DNA of 64,000 nt from Burkholderia arboris (GTDB taxonomy: Bacteria > Pseudomonadota > Gammaproteobacteria > Burkholderiales > Burkholderiaceae), in contig NZ_CABVPX010000003.1 of NCBI RefSeq assembly GCF_902499125.1, positions 310,001 to 374,000 of the forward strand, read 5' to 3'. The position numbers and the translations under genes are program-made. Shown in pieces: positions 44,154-53,406 of this stretch (its first letter is position 1; each line of letters starts with the position of its first letter). The notes under the pieces are model-generated. The model did not search any database, was not told where the DNA came from, and saw nothing but the letters and a program-made list of their open reading frames with translations.

Positions 44154-44449
44154 GGGTCCCCCCTTTTTATTTCGCAAGCCTCATGTGCGAAGCATTTTTA
44201 GCACTGAATTTCCACTTCGCGTCGAAAGGTCGATTCGAGGACGACCGGAGTGGCCAACGATTGAATTTTGACGCGACGATGCCTTCTACTGAGCGAAAGC
44301 GTCCGATTCACGCTGTCGCTGAACCAGCCGATGCCGACTGATTCCAGCCTCGAGAGGTTGAGCGAAGTGTGCGCTCGCATGCGACACATCATCCTTGCCT
44401 GCTCGAGAGATACCTCAAGGAGGCTAAACAGTACCGTCCGTATTGGCAA
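44154..44449. other. Gap between the two cargo genes
   Basis: The 296 bases between the nuclease-like and HEPN-like genes hold no recognised gene. The GC content is moderate. The promoter of the nuclease-like gene should be in the left part. No obvious terminator hairpin was seen. Confidence 0.4.
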
Positions 44450-46555
44450 CTATTGACGAGACAAACCCATTCTGTCGATTTCAATCACGAACTGGACTTT
44501 CGAACTGAACGTTTGGACGTTGCCGAGCGCCACGTGTAGAACATGGTATGCGTAGGAAGTGAATGTCGTGATCAACTCGCTTTCTCGATGTCCTTGCTCG
44601 GTCCGTGATGGCTGATCCTGCAACCAGTAGATTTGCTGGACGATCTTCTTGACAGCTTCGCCATCGGCGCCTGCTTGAGCGAGAACGAAACTCATCCGAT
44701 TGGCGATACTGTGAGCTCGTGGCTCCATATCGTGTCTGAGCAAGACGCCTTCGAGGGCGGATAGACAGTTTCGTAGGCGATCCAGCGGTGCTACTAACGT
44801 GATGCCCTTGCTGTAGATCAAGATGCTTGCTCGTACGGCTAGGGCGAATTCACTCAAGCCCTCTGAAACGACCAGCAAGGCTGCTGCTTCCAAGAGGTTG
44901 GAGTTGAGTTCCGCAATTTGTTGTATGGATAGACGCCAGTGCCCCACATGCTTTGGCAAAACGCTCTCGCTGTGATGGAAGCCTCCTTCGTACAGTGCGA
45001 TCAACTTGGATGAGGGAATGTATTCCGCGCCTGCGAGCGCCACCGGACCGAACAGGTACGATCTGGCAGCTGCTGGAGAGAAGAAGGTCAGTAATCCCAC
45101 AGCGTCTTGAGCGATCCTGCGCGCTCTTTCCACAGCAAATGCTGGCTCGCCCTCAATAGACACGATTGCGACAGCATAGCCTTGAATCTCGCTCTTTAAT
45201 TTTTCGAAAAACTGATTAACTTCCTGTTCCTGCTCTGGCCGAGGTGAGGGCGCTCTGCTGCGCAGATTCTCCATGACGGCAGCGGTAATTGATTCGATGC
45301 GGACTGGGCCGAAGTCGAACCCCTGTTCGACCTCCATGTTAGCGATCGGCGCCCAGACTTCGACATCCGTGACACTTTCCCGAGCGGCGTTGCATAGGGC
45401 CTCCGGGAATGACAGTTGGGCAGCTGGGAATTGTTGCCTTGCCCAATCAAGGAAGGTTGCTTCGACGAACTTGCGACTCAGGCCGTTGCGAGCCCAAGCT
45501 ACACTCATGACAGCGTCGGTCAGACTGTCGAGTACATGGTAGTCGTCCGCCGCCAGACCATGTGATTTTCCTTCATACAGAAGGAACATGAGCGCGGCGT
45601 TTCCATTTACCTCTTGCCCCCAGAACGTGACGGGACCAATCAGTTCCCGATCTGTAATCTGTGTGGCGGGTCTCTCAGACGGAAATCCCGGAGGAGCCTG
45701 CTTGAGGTGAAGCTCTCGAATCCTTCCCAGAAGATCGAGGGAAATCCGATCAAGGTCGGCTGTTTGAATCGAGGTAAGCCCAAATGGTTCGACGGGTGGA
45801 GAATCTGGAGGGACGGTTGGCGCGATCGGCTCTCTTGTTGGACTAATTGTTTGGTGTCGCACGTGAAGCTGTCTGAGCTCTTCAAGGTCTGAGCGATGGT
45901 GCGTCGCGAGAGTCGCATCCAGCCATCCATGGAACTGGTTGACGAGGGTCAAGTACTCTTGCGCAAATTCGTGAACGTCTAGATGCCGTCCCGCCTGCTC
46001 CAGGTAGGTGCGCGCCACAGATTTCCAATCCTTCCAATCTAACAGCGAGGCAGTATCGTATTGCACACCGGTTTCCATCCTGCCGGAACCATCCGTCGCG
46101 CCAGCGCTGGTCGAAAATTTCATAAACATGCTGGAATTGGGTAGACCCCTGTGGAGCATGTAGTTTCGAAGGCCTTGGACGAACTGCGCTATAGGTGATT
46201 TCGCGAACGTAGCTATCACCTGCCTTTCATAGATCTCGAAAAGTTCAGTGTCTGCATAATGTTTCCTCATGAACACGCGCGTATGCTCGACGAGTGTCAG
46301 AGATGACGAAACGAAGTTGTGAACGTGTCGGTTAAGTTCGCGATGGGCCTGAAGTCCGGCTTCGTGGTTTTTCTCCATCATCAGCGCCATGCCCTGATCA
46401 GGATCCTTGACCCTTTGAGCTGCGGCGATGAGTTCCACAGCATTCATCTGGAATACATTGAGCGAAAAGCTGCGTTGGTAGGCGCGATCGAGGTAGCCAG
46501 AACCCTTTGATTCCCTTATCTGTTGGAGAAGATCATCAGCAGTAGATTTTTCCAT
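44450..46555 (-). CDS. HEPN-like large protein, transposon cargo
   Basis: A 701-residue protein not known to me as a whole. Near the N terminus a helical region FVSSSLTLVEHTRVFMRKHY... leads to FVQGLRNYMLHRGLP, giving R130-x4-H135, the RX4-6H signature of HEPN ribonucleases. The C-terminal third contains RLRNCLSALEGVLL...IANRMSFVLAQ, resembling the Apea-like HEPN family. The middle is mixed and includes a proline-rich linker (TVPPDSPPVEP). It may be a toxic RNase that stops translation on phage infection; this is an inference. It is the last gene before the candidate right end of the transposon. Confidence 0.6.
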   Translation of the reverse strand: MEKSTADDLLQQIRESKGSGYLDRAYQRSFSLNVFQMNAVELIAAAQRVKDPDQGMALMMEKNHEAGLQAHRELNRHVHNFVSSSLTLVEHTRVFMRKHYADTELFEIYERQVIATFAKSPIAQFVQGLRNYMLHRGLPNSSMFMKFSTSAGATDGSGRMETGVQYDTASLLDWKDWKSVARTYLEQAGRHLDVHEFAQEYLTLVNQFHGWLDATLATHHRSDLEELRQLHVRHQTISPTREPIAPTVPPDSPPVEPFGLTSIQTADLDRISLDLLGRIRELHLKQAPPGFPSERPATQITDRELIGPVTFWGQEVNGNAALMFLLYEGKSHGLAADDYHVLDSLTDAVMSVAWARNGLSRKFVEATFLDWARQQFPAAQLSFPEALCNAARESVTDVEVWAPIANMEVEQGFDFGPVRIESITAAVMENLRSRAPSPRPEQEQEVNQFFEKLKSEIQGYAVAIVSIEGEPAFAVERARRIAQDAVGLLTFFSPAAARSYLFGPVALAGAEYIPSSKLIALYEGGFHHSESVLPKHVGHWRLSIQQIAELNSNLLEAAALLVVSEGLSEFALAVRASILIYSKGITLVAPLDRLRNCLSALEGVLLRHDMEPRAHSIANRMSFVLAQAGADGEAVKKIVQQIYWLQDQPSRTEQGHRESELITTFTSYAYHVLHVALGNVQTFSSKVQFVIEIDRMGLSRQ

Positions 46556-46655
46556 CGCGATACCTTTTGGATCGGGAGATTGCTTTCGGAGAAACCGAGA
46601 TTATGCGACGGTTCGGCAATCGGAAGTTCGAGCTGTCGACACGCTTCTTAACCAA

Positions 46656-46693
46656 GCGGCCCGTTGAGGAAGCGTTGCTACAGCACGGGCCGC
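46656..46693 (-). terminator. Hairpin downstream of the LysR gene
   Basis: Nine-base arms GCGGCCCGT/ACGGGCCGC enclose 20 bases. It lies about 60-100 bases beyond the LysR stop on the minus strand, so it may terminate that gene. The T-run is poor. Confidence 0.4.
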
Positions 46694-46754
46694 GTGCGTG
46701 CGAGGAGGGGGCGCTACATGGATTTCACTAACGTTGACGCGGGCAATTTATGTT

Positions 46755-47708
46755 TCAGCCCGTAGGGTCGCCGTGTCCATAGCTTCTGTCGATCGCCTCG
46801 GTCACGTATTGCAGTGCGACTGCTACCGCATCTTGAGCAGCGGTACTGTTATGACGACCGCGATGTAGCAACGTGAGTGGCGCCCTGATCGGGGCGAGTT
46901 GCTCACAAGGCAGGTAATCGATCTGCCCGGCTAGCACGCCGCGCATTGATGCGGGGACGACCGATACGCCCACACCCGCTGCCACCAAGTTTAGTCCGGT
47001 CAACATCCGAGTTACTTCGGCTGCGACGCGCGGCTCAAAGCCGGCTGCTCGACATGCAGCCAGTAGTTGTTCGTAGATGCCGTTTTGTCCGGAGCGGCGC
47101 ACCAGAATGAAATCCTCGTCCCGGAGTTTGTCGAGCATTGGGGCACAACGTGGAAATTGTTCACTAAGAGGATGGCCGGAGGGCACAGCAAGCAGCATGG
47201 GTTCATCGTCGACGACGAGCGTTTCGAAGTCGTTTGCTTGCAATACGGGGACACGAACGATCACCAAATCCAGCTGGCCGCTGCTGAGGTCATCCGTAAG
47301 ATCTTGCGCATTGCCGTCGTGCAACTCGATATACAGATCTTCATGCTGAGCAAGGCAGCGTCGTAATAGAGCCGATGTCGTCCCATGCAGAGCGGCTGAT
47401 GTCGTTATGCCGATTCTCAGCATCCGGTGCCGACCGCGCGCCGCTTGTCGGACATGAGGCACAAGTGCATCGGCACTCTCTAGTAGCTTGTACGCGTGCT
47501 CTAGTAGTGCGGTACCTGCGTTCGTCATCGCGACACCAGTTGACTGGCGCTCGAACAGCTGTACGCCAAGTCGGGTTTCCAGCGCGCGAATCTGTTGGCT
47601 GAGTGGCGGTTGCGCCATGTTGAGTCGCTGAGCGGCTCGTGTGACGCTGCGTTCTTCGGCAACGGTAACGAAATAGCGCAGCAAGCGAATATCGACGACT
47701 TCGTTCAT
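46755..47708 (-). CDS. LysR family transcriptional regulator
   Basis: A 317-residue LysR regulator with helix-turn-helix VTRAAQRLNMAQPPLSQQIRALETRLGVQLFER in residues 20-52 and a periplasmic-binding-protein-like effector domain (LRIGITTSAALHGTTSALLRR). It is divergent from the secreted esterase gene (94 AT-rich bases between starts), and so probably controls it. The N-terminal MAQPPLSQQI form is that of BenM/CatR-like proteins, which bind small acids. Confidence 0.85.
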   Translation of the reverse strand: MNEVVDIRLLRYFVTVAEERSVTRAAQRLNMAQPPLSQQIRALETRLGVQLFERQSTGVAMTNAGTALLEHAYKLLESADALVPHVRQAARGRHRMLRIGITTSAALHGTTSALLRRCLAQHEDLYIELHDGNAQDLTDDLSSGQLDLVIVRVPVLQANDFETLVVDDEPMLLAVPSGHPLSEQFPRCAPMLDKLRDEDFILVRRSGQNGIYEQLLAACRAAGFEPRVAAEVTRMLTGLNLVAAGVGVSVVPASMRGVLAGQIDYLPCEQLAPIRAPLTLLHRGRHNSTAAQDAVAVALQYVTEAIDRSYGHGDPTG

Positions 47709-47802
47709 ATTGGTTCGATATGGGAGATCAACAATCTATATATTTTACATATGTGTGCGATATGTATTAAATAGAAAAACTAATTAGATAGGAGAGGTAG
47801 TT

Positions 47803-48771
47803 GTGGATGACATCCGACGTAGGTTAATAGGTGCTGCACTTATGGCTTCAGTTGTACCGTCAGTGCGGGCAGAAGATGTAAGCGATTGCTCCTGGAGGAG
47901 AGGTCAGGGGGAGGGGGCGCCAGACGAGACAATTGACCTATGGCCGGACGCGCCACCTGATCCGTCCCCCAAGGGGGCGACGTTGGAAGAGCAATCCGGT
48001 AAAAAAGGCAGTGTGTCTCACGTCATGCGGCCCAGGCTCAATGTTTATCGTCCAGAGCGACCAGGTCGCTGCGCGGCTCTTGTGATTGCCGGTGGTGGCT
48101 ATGATCATATCGAGTTGGGCAATGAGAGTGCACCAGCGTGCCGATGGCTGAAGTCGTTGGGGGTTACTGCGTTTGAACTGGTGTATCGGCTGCCCGAGCA
48201 GGGCTGGTCGAGGCTCGCGCCACTGCAGGATGGTCAGCGTGCGATGCGACTGATTCGCTCGCGTGCGCGAAATGAACTGTATGAGGCAGGGAAGATCGCC
48301 GTGCTTGGCTTTTCTGCAGGTGGGCACCTAGCGGGCATGACTGCCGTGACGCCGGATGCCGTGCGTTATTCGCCAGTCGACGGTGTTGACCGCGAGTCTG
48401 CCCGCCCTGACCTTGCGGGCCTGATCTACCCGGTGCTAACGCTGATGCCGCCCTTTGACCACACGCGCACACGGGTGCATATCGTTGGCGAGCATCCGAC
48501 CGAGGCGGAAAGCGCGGCGCTATCGGTGAATTTGCAGGTTGGCTCGAACACGCCGCGTGTGTTTCTCGCCCAGGCACTGGACGATCCGATTTCCCCGATA
48601 GATAACAGCCTGCTGATGTTGAGCGCGATGCGTACTGCACGCGTATCAGCAGAGCTACACGTATTTCAAACCGGTGGACACGGGTGGGGACTTGGTGCGG
48701 CAAACAGCGAAGTATGTGCGTGGCCGGCGCTTTTCGAAACTTGGTTGCGTCTTAACCAGTTTTGGGCATGA
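47803..48771 (+). CDS. Secreted alpha/beta hydrolase (acetyl esterase-like)
   Basis: A 322-residue hydrolase. It begins with DDIRRRLIGAALMASVVPSVRA, a signal peptide with a possible twin-arginine motif. The enzyme part has the oxyanion strand VIAGGGYDHI, the nucleophile elbow LGFSAGGHLAG near residue 170, Asp in ALDDPISP and His in TGGHGWG, as in BD-FAE/acetylxylan esterase-like proteins that deacylate sugars. The start is GTG at 47803 with GGAGAGG 6 bases before. It is divergent from a LysR gene. Confidence 0.8.
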   Translation: MDDIRRRLIGAALMASVVPSVRAEDVSDCSWRRGQGEGAPDETIDLWPDAPPDPSPKGATLEEQSGKKGSVSHVMRPRLNVYRPERPGRCAALVIAGGGYDHIELGNESAPACRWLKSLGVTAFELVYRLPEQGWSRLAPLQDGQRAMRLIRSRARNELYEAGKIAVLGFSAGGHLAGMTAVTPDAVRYSPVDGVDRESARPDLAGLIYPVLTLMPPFDHTRTRVHIVGEHPTEAESAALSVNLQVGSNTPRVFLAQALDDPISPIDNSLLMLSAMRTARVSAELHVFQTGGHGWGLGAANSEVCAWPALFETWLRLNQFWA

Positions 48772-49533
48772 ACTTGAATGGCCAATGTTGGGATTTCCAG
48801 CGGCGTTTTTGTGCGACGGCCAATGCATAAGCAAGGGGGGATCCCGGTCGAAGGAAGTCCTGCATCGCCTGCACTAGCGTGTAGCCGAGACGCCTAGCGC
48901 TTACGTTCGTAGCACGGGACGTAAGTGTTTGATGGCCGATGTCGTGTCAATCAAATGTGGTAGCGCGGCCGAACCACAATCAACGTTTTGCTCCCAGCGC
49001 TTGCGATATCGCCGCAACTTTGCACGACTGCATCGCCTGATACCTCCGCGCTGGGGGCCTCTCTTTTCTATAAGCGAACCCGCCGCGGCGACGCGCGACG
49101 TCGCGAGCCCCGACTCGTCGGCTTGGCCGCGGTAGCAGGGGCTTGATCCTTCAAACTTGGGAAGGCAGTTGCTGATTTGGTCGACCGGCGGTGATCACGC
49201 TTCGAAAAATGATTTCATTTAACGATCAGCCTGAAACGTGCGTAATTAATTCCTCAGTTGATCTAATCTGATCTGGTATCTCGACATGCCGCCCGAGAAT
49301 GAAATGAGACAAAAGATCGACGTATACGAGATTTTAAATATGGTTTCGAGTTGGGCGACAAGGTACCTTTGAACACGTCGAGCGGTGCTGTGTCTCCTAT
49401 ACATGTGTTTGTTCGAGACAGGCGCTCGAGGGATGGGGTGCTCGTGGAGGACTTTGCGAGAAAGGTTGAAGAAGCCCGAGTGCCTTGGTGGGAATTTGGT
49501 GTTTTTTAAAGATGATCGAAGGGAGGTTCTGCT
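48772..49533. other. Long leader region upstream of pqqA-cioAB
   Basis: These 762 bases have no convincing gene. Two adjacent inverted repeats are visible: CTTACGT/ACGTAAG (48900-48925) and TTTGAT/ATCAAA (48928-48955). A TGTCTC/GAGACA pair surrounds 49391-49420. The promoter of the pqqA-cio genes is expected in the AT-rich stretch 49190-49530. Confidence 0.4.
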
Positions 49534-49605
49534 ATGTGGACGAAGCCTGCTTGCACCAATCTGCGTCTCGGCTTTGAAATTACGATGTACGTATTCAACC
49601 GTTGA
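49534..49605 (+). CDS. pqqA: PQQ precursor peptide PqqA
   Basis: A 23-residue peptide, too small for routine gene finding: MWTKPACTNLRLGFEITMYV then FNR. It matches the PqqA pattern, with E15 and Y19 spaced E-x3-Y, the two side chains that PqqE cross-links to become the PQQ skeleton. GGGAGG lies 8 bases before the ATG. Unusually, the next genes are cioA and cioB; pqqB follows only 2.8 kb later. Confidence 0.93.
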   Translation: MWTKPACTNLRLGFEITMYVFNR

Positions 49606-49812
49606 TCCACGGGAGCATGGTCATGGCGGCGGGTGGTGGTCCCGGCGGTTGAAGACCGCGTGAAGGGGCTGCGACACCGCCTGCCAGTAACAGGTGCCGA
49701 GCATCGAAGAGTGATTCGTCGTGTTGGACGCGTGTGAGTCGCTGCTGTAGTGGTGCCTGGGTAGCCGGGGTGCGAGCTGGATACGGTTGGCAGATGCGAG
49801 TGATAGGACGTT

Positions 49813-51210
49813 ATGGAAATCTTGGATGCATTTAATCTGGCTCGCTTGCAGTTCGCGTTCACTGTTTCGTTCCACATCATTTTTCCGTCGATCAGTATTG
49901 GCTTGGCCAGTTTTCTCGCCGTATTGGAGTGGCGTTGGCTGAAGACTGGTGATGAAGTCTACAAATCGATGTTCCAGTTTTGGTCGAAGATCTTCGCGAT
50001 CGGTTTCGGCATGGGCGTTGTTTCCGGTGTCGTATTAGCATATGAATTCGGAACGAACTGGGGCGGCTTTTCCCGCGTTGCCGGTAACATCACGGGACCG
50101 CTGCTGATCTATGAAGTGCTTACGGCTTTCTTTCTCGAGGCCGGGTTTCTTGGCGTCATGTTGTTCGGATGGAACCGTGTGGGGCCACGCGCTCACTTCT
50201 TCGCCACGGTGATGGTTGCTGTGGGGACATTGATCTCCACGTTCTGGATTCTTGCATCCAACAGCTTCATGCAGACGCCACAGGGCTTCGCCGTCGAGAA
50301 TGGCACTATTGTTCCAGTCGACTGGATCAAGATCGTATTCAATCCATCGTTTCCGTACCGACTCGCTCATATGGCGATTGCGGCCTTTATCGTAGCCGCC
50401 TTCATCGTCGCAGCATGTAGTGCATGGCATCTCCTGAAGGGCCGTCGCGATGAATCGATCAAGCGTGGCTTTTCGATGGCATTGTGGATGTTGTTGATCC
50501 TGGCGCCGATTCAGATCGTTGTCGGCGATGCGCACGGACTTAATACGCGGAAGTATCAACCGGCCAAGATTGCCGCGATCGAAGGGTTGTGGGAAACGGA
50601 AAAAGGCGGAACGGCACTTAATCTCGTCGGATTGCCGGATATGAACGACGAGGTTACGCGATATACCGTGCAGATCCCAAAATTGGGAAGTCTAATTTTG
50701 ACTCACAGTTGGGATGGCGAAATTCGTGGGTTGAAGGAATTTCCTGCACGTGATCGACCAAACTCGACCATCATTTTCTGGACGTTCAGGATCATGGCCG
50801 GTCTTGGCATGTTGATGCTACTGACGGCTGTTCTTGGACTGTACTTGCGACGACGCGATCGCATGTATGAAGCACGCTGGTATCAGTGGTTAGTACTCGG
50901 GATGGGGCCGTCAGGTCTGATCGCACTTCTCGCTGGATGGATTACGACAGAGGTTGGTCGACAGCCATGGACGGTGTACGGCGTTCTGAGAACGATCGAT
51001 TCAGTATCGCCGGTCAGCGTGCAGCAGGTCGGCGTGTCCTTGTTGATCTTCGTGATCGTGTATTTCCTGGTGTTCGGCACCGGTATTCATTACATGATGA
51101 AGTTGATGAGGCAGGGGCCGGTTCCGTGCGATATGGACGTGGTGCAAGAACATGCGGCATCAAGTCGTCGCGGGCTGTCGCTGACGCCCAATACGACGGA
51201 GGGCAAATAG
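49813..51210 (+). CDS. cioA: Cytochrome bd-type ubiquinol oxidase subunit I (cyanide-insensitive type)
   Basis: A 465-residue CydA/CioA protein with nine or so hydrophobic segments. Haem ligands and landmarks are visible: FHIIFPSISIG near the start (His), the GRQPW motif in TEVGRQPWTVYG, and a short quinol-binding Q-loop (about residues 245-320) typical of the CIO group rather than the E. coli long-loop form. It oxidises ubiquinol and reduces oxygen at the membrane. It lies between pqqA and cioB, 207 bases after pqqA. Confidence 0.93.
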   Translation: MEILDAFNLARLQFAFTVSFHIIFPSISIGLASFLAVLEWRWLKTGDEVYKSMFQFWSKIFAIGFGMGVVSGVVLAYEFGTNWGGFSRVAGNITGPLLIYEVLTAFFLEAGFLGVMLFGWNRVGPRAHFFATVMVAVGTLISTFWILASNSFMQTPQGFAVENGTIVPVDWIKIVFNPSFPYRLAHMAIAAFIVAAFIVAACSAWHLLKGRRDESIKRGFSMALWMLLILAPIQIVVGDAHGLNTRKYQPAKIAAIEGLWETEKGGTALNLVGLPDMNDEVTRYTVQIPKLGSLILTHSWDGEIRGLKEFPARDRPNSTIIFWTFRIMAGLGMLMLLTAVLGLYLRRRDRMYEARWYQWLVLGMGPSGLIALLAGWITTEVGRQPWTVYGVLRTIDSVSPVSVQQVGVSLLIFVIVYFLVFGTGIHYMMKLMRQGPVPCDMDVVQEHAASSRRGLSLTPNTTEGK

Positions 51211-51214
51211 AGTC

Positions 51215-52243
51215 ATGCAAATCGATCTCCCCGTTGTATGGGCTGCGATCATCGGGCTCGGTGTTTTTATCTATGTCGTGCTTGACGGTTTCGACTTGGG
51301 AATTGGTCTGCTGTTTCCGTTCTTTGAGAGCAAATCCGAGCGTCAGGTGATGCTTCACACGATTGCACCAGTCTGGGATGGCAACGAGACGTTCCTGGTA
51401 CTTGGTGGAGTCGGATTGTATGGGGCGTTTCCGATCGTCTATTCAACGTTGTTGCCGGCCAATTATCTGCCACTAATCCTGATGGTTGTCGGCCTTATTT
51501 TTCGTGGTGCCGCGTTCGAGCTACGCGCACGGGCGAACCGAACCCAGCATCTGTGGGATCTCGCGTTCGCCGCGGGGTCTGCGCTCGCAGCATTTTCTCA
51601 GGGTATTGTGTTGGGCTCCTTGCTGCAAGGTATCAAGATTGCGGATGGTCGGTTCGTGGGAGGACCTTTCGACTGGCTCTCGCCATTTAGCCTGTTTTGT
51701 GGAATAGGAGTACTGGTCACGTATGCAACGCTCGGCTGTGGTTGGCTGATCCTCAAGGTTGAGGGCGAATTGCAGGACAAGATGCGCACGCTGATGTCCC
51801 CTTTGGTTGCCGTGCTGCTCGCGGCTATGGTCGTGGTCAGTCTGTGGACTGTCATCGGCTTGCCGGCCATTGCGCAACGCTGGTTCAGTAATGACAATTT
51901 CTTCTGGTTCGTACCGGTACCGATTCTCGTCGTGGCTTGCATCTTGGGAATTTTTTGGGCAATTCGAACGAGGCGTGAGGCGTTGCCGTTCCTGCTCGCG
52001 TTGGCGCTCTGCTTCTTAGGCTATACAGGTTTCATCATCAGTATTTGGCCGAACATTGTGCCACCCTCAGTGACGATCTGGGATGCGTCGTCAAGCCGTT
52101 CGAGTCAGTTGTTTGCGCTTGTCGGGACGGTCGTCGTGCTACCCATGATCCTCTTCTACAACGCAATGCAGTATCGCGTGTTCCGCGGGAAGGTTGTCGC
52201 AGAAGAGATGCATGGCAACTCGGTTCAGAAGAACACGTACTGA
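51215..52243 (+). CDS. cioB: Cytochrome bd-type ubiquinol oxidase subunit II
   Basis: A 342-residue CydB/CioB partner with eight hydrophobic segments. The signature VLDGFDLGIGLLFPF near residue 25 and TIAPVWDGNETFLVLGG near 55 are intact. It starts 4 bases after cioA, so both are made from one transcript. No small CydX-like gene follows. Confidence 0.93.
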   Translation: MQIDLPVVWAAIIGLGVFIYVVLDGFDLGIGLLFPFFESKSERQVMLHTIAPVWDGNETFLVLGGVGLYGAFPIVYSTLLPANYLPLILMVVGLIFRGAAFELRARANRTQHLWDLAFAAGSALAAFSQGIVLGSLLQGIKIADGRFVGGPFDWLSPFSLFCGIGVLVTYATLGCGWLILKVEGELQDKMRTLMSPLVAVLLAAMVVVSLWTVIGLPAIAQRWFSNDNFFWFVPVPILVVACILGIFWAIRTRREALPFLLALALCFLGYTGFIISIWPNIVPPSVTIWDASSSRSSQLFALVGTVVVLPMILFYNAMQYRVFRGKVVAEEMHGNSVQKNTY

Positions 52244-52384
52244 CATAGTAATGACGAATTTCGCGCGTAGTGTAGTTGTGGAAATTAGGTTTGCTAAAAA
52301 AGTATTTAATAAGAAACGACCAATTGATATGAGGGCCGTGTTCGTAAGGCGTAGGTTCGGATTTGTAAATTACAGCATTGTCGG

Positions 52385-53302
52385 ATGATCATGATTATTT
52401 ATATTCTGGGATCTGCCGCCGGTGGTGGTTTTCCGCAATGGAACTGCAACTGTGTCAACTGCGCGGGGTTTCGTAACGGCACGGTAGAGGCTCGAGCTCG
52501 CACACAGTCATCGATTGCGGTGTCTGGCGATGGTGTGAACTGGGTGCTGTGTAACGTGTCGCCAGATATTCATTCTCAGTTGAAAAGATTTCCTTCTTTG
52601 CAACCTGGCCATTCGCTTCGCGATACCGGTATTAGTGCGATGGTGTTGACGGATAGTCAGGTCGATCATACAGCGGGTCTACTTAGCTTGCGTGAGGGGT
52701 GCCCGCTACAGGTGTGGTGTACCGATATGGTTCACCGAGATTTGACTACTGACTTTCCGTTATTCCAAGTCCTTAGACCATGGAACGGGGGATTGAACTG
52801 GAATCGCATCTCACTCGAAGGTAGTTTCGTTGTGCCCGAATGCGAGAGTCTACGGTTCACGCCGTTTCTGTTAGCGAGTGCGGCTCCGCCGTATTCGCCT
52901 CGTCGTCATGATCCTTGTCCGGGTGACAACATCGGTTTGATCGTCGAGGACTTGTACTCAGGCTACACGCTGTTGTACGCGCCCGGGCTTGGTGCAGTGG
53001 ACGATGCGTTGCTGCAGCAAATGAAGGCGGTGGATTGCCTGCTTGTGGACGGCACGCTGTGGGATGACGATGAAATGAAACGGCGTGGAGTTGGCACTCG
53101 CACGGGACGTGAGATGGGCCACCTTGCCCTTAACGGACCAGGTGGGATGCTGGAGGTACTGGATCACGTATCCAGCCCCAGAAAAGTATTGATTCATATC
53201 AACAATACGAACCCGATCCTCGACGAACGATCTCCAGAACGTGCGGAATTGGCCCGTCGTGGCGTTGAGGTTGCATTCGATGGAATGCGGATTGATTTAT
53301 AG
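52385..53302 (+). CDS. pqqB: PQQ biosynthesis protein PqqB
   Basis: A 305-residue metallo-beta-lactamase-fold protein with [23 protein letters not shown] at the start (CxCxxC zinc site) and [16 protein letters not shown]. It is thought to hydroxylate a tyrosine-derived intermediate in PQQ assembly. It follows cioB after 141 AT-rich bases, which could hold a secondary promoter. It heads pqqB-C-D-E. Confidence 0.94.
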   Translation: MIMIIYILGSAAGGGFPQWNCNCVNCAGFRNGTVEARARTQSSIAVSGDGVNWVLCNVSPDIHSQLKRFPSLQPGHSLRDTGISAMVLTDSQVDHTAGLLSLREGCPLQVWCTDMVHRDLTTDFPLFQVLRPWNGGLNWNRISLEGSFVVPECESLRFTPFLLASAAPPYSPRRHDPCPGDNIGLIVEDLYSGYTLLYAPGLGAVDDALLQQMKAVDCLLVDGTLWDDDEMKRRGVGTRTGREMGHLALNGPGGMLEVLDHVSSPRKVLIHINNTNPILDERSPERAELARRGVEVAFDGMRIDL

Positions 53303-53406
53303 ACAGAGCCATCGATCAGATGTCAGAAATCGAGGCAGTCGTTCCTGACGACCGCCGCGCGGTATGTGATATCCCACCCCACCCTTCATATAGCACGGAA
53401 TCGTTA

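Noticed and set aside
36026..46555. CRISPR-associated transposon
   Set aside because: No cas gene and no repeat-spacer array is visible around tnsABC-tniQ.
48928..48955. FNR box for the cio genes
   Set aside because: TTTGAT and ATCAAA are 16 bases apart rather than 4, and the site is about 600 bases from pqqA.
52326..52388. A second pqqA-like short frame before pqqB
   Set aside because: It contains RRRFGFVNY, superficially like the PqqA core, but lacks the Glu-x3-Tyr pair; the true pqqA is at 49534.
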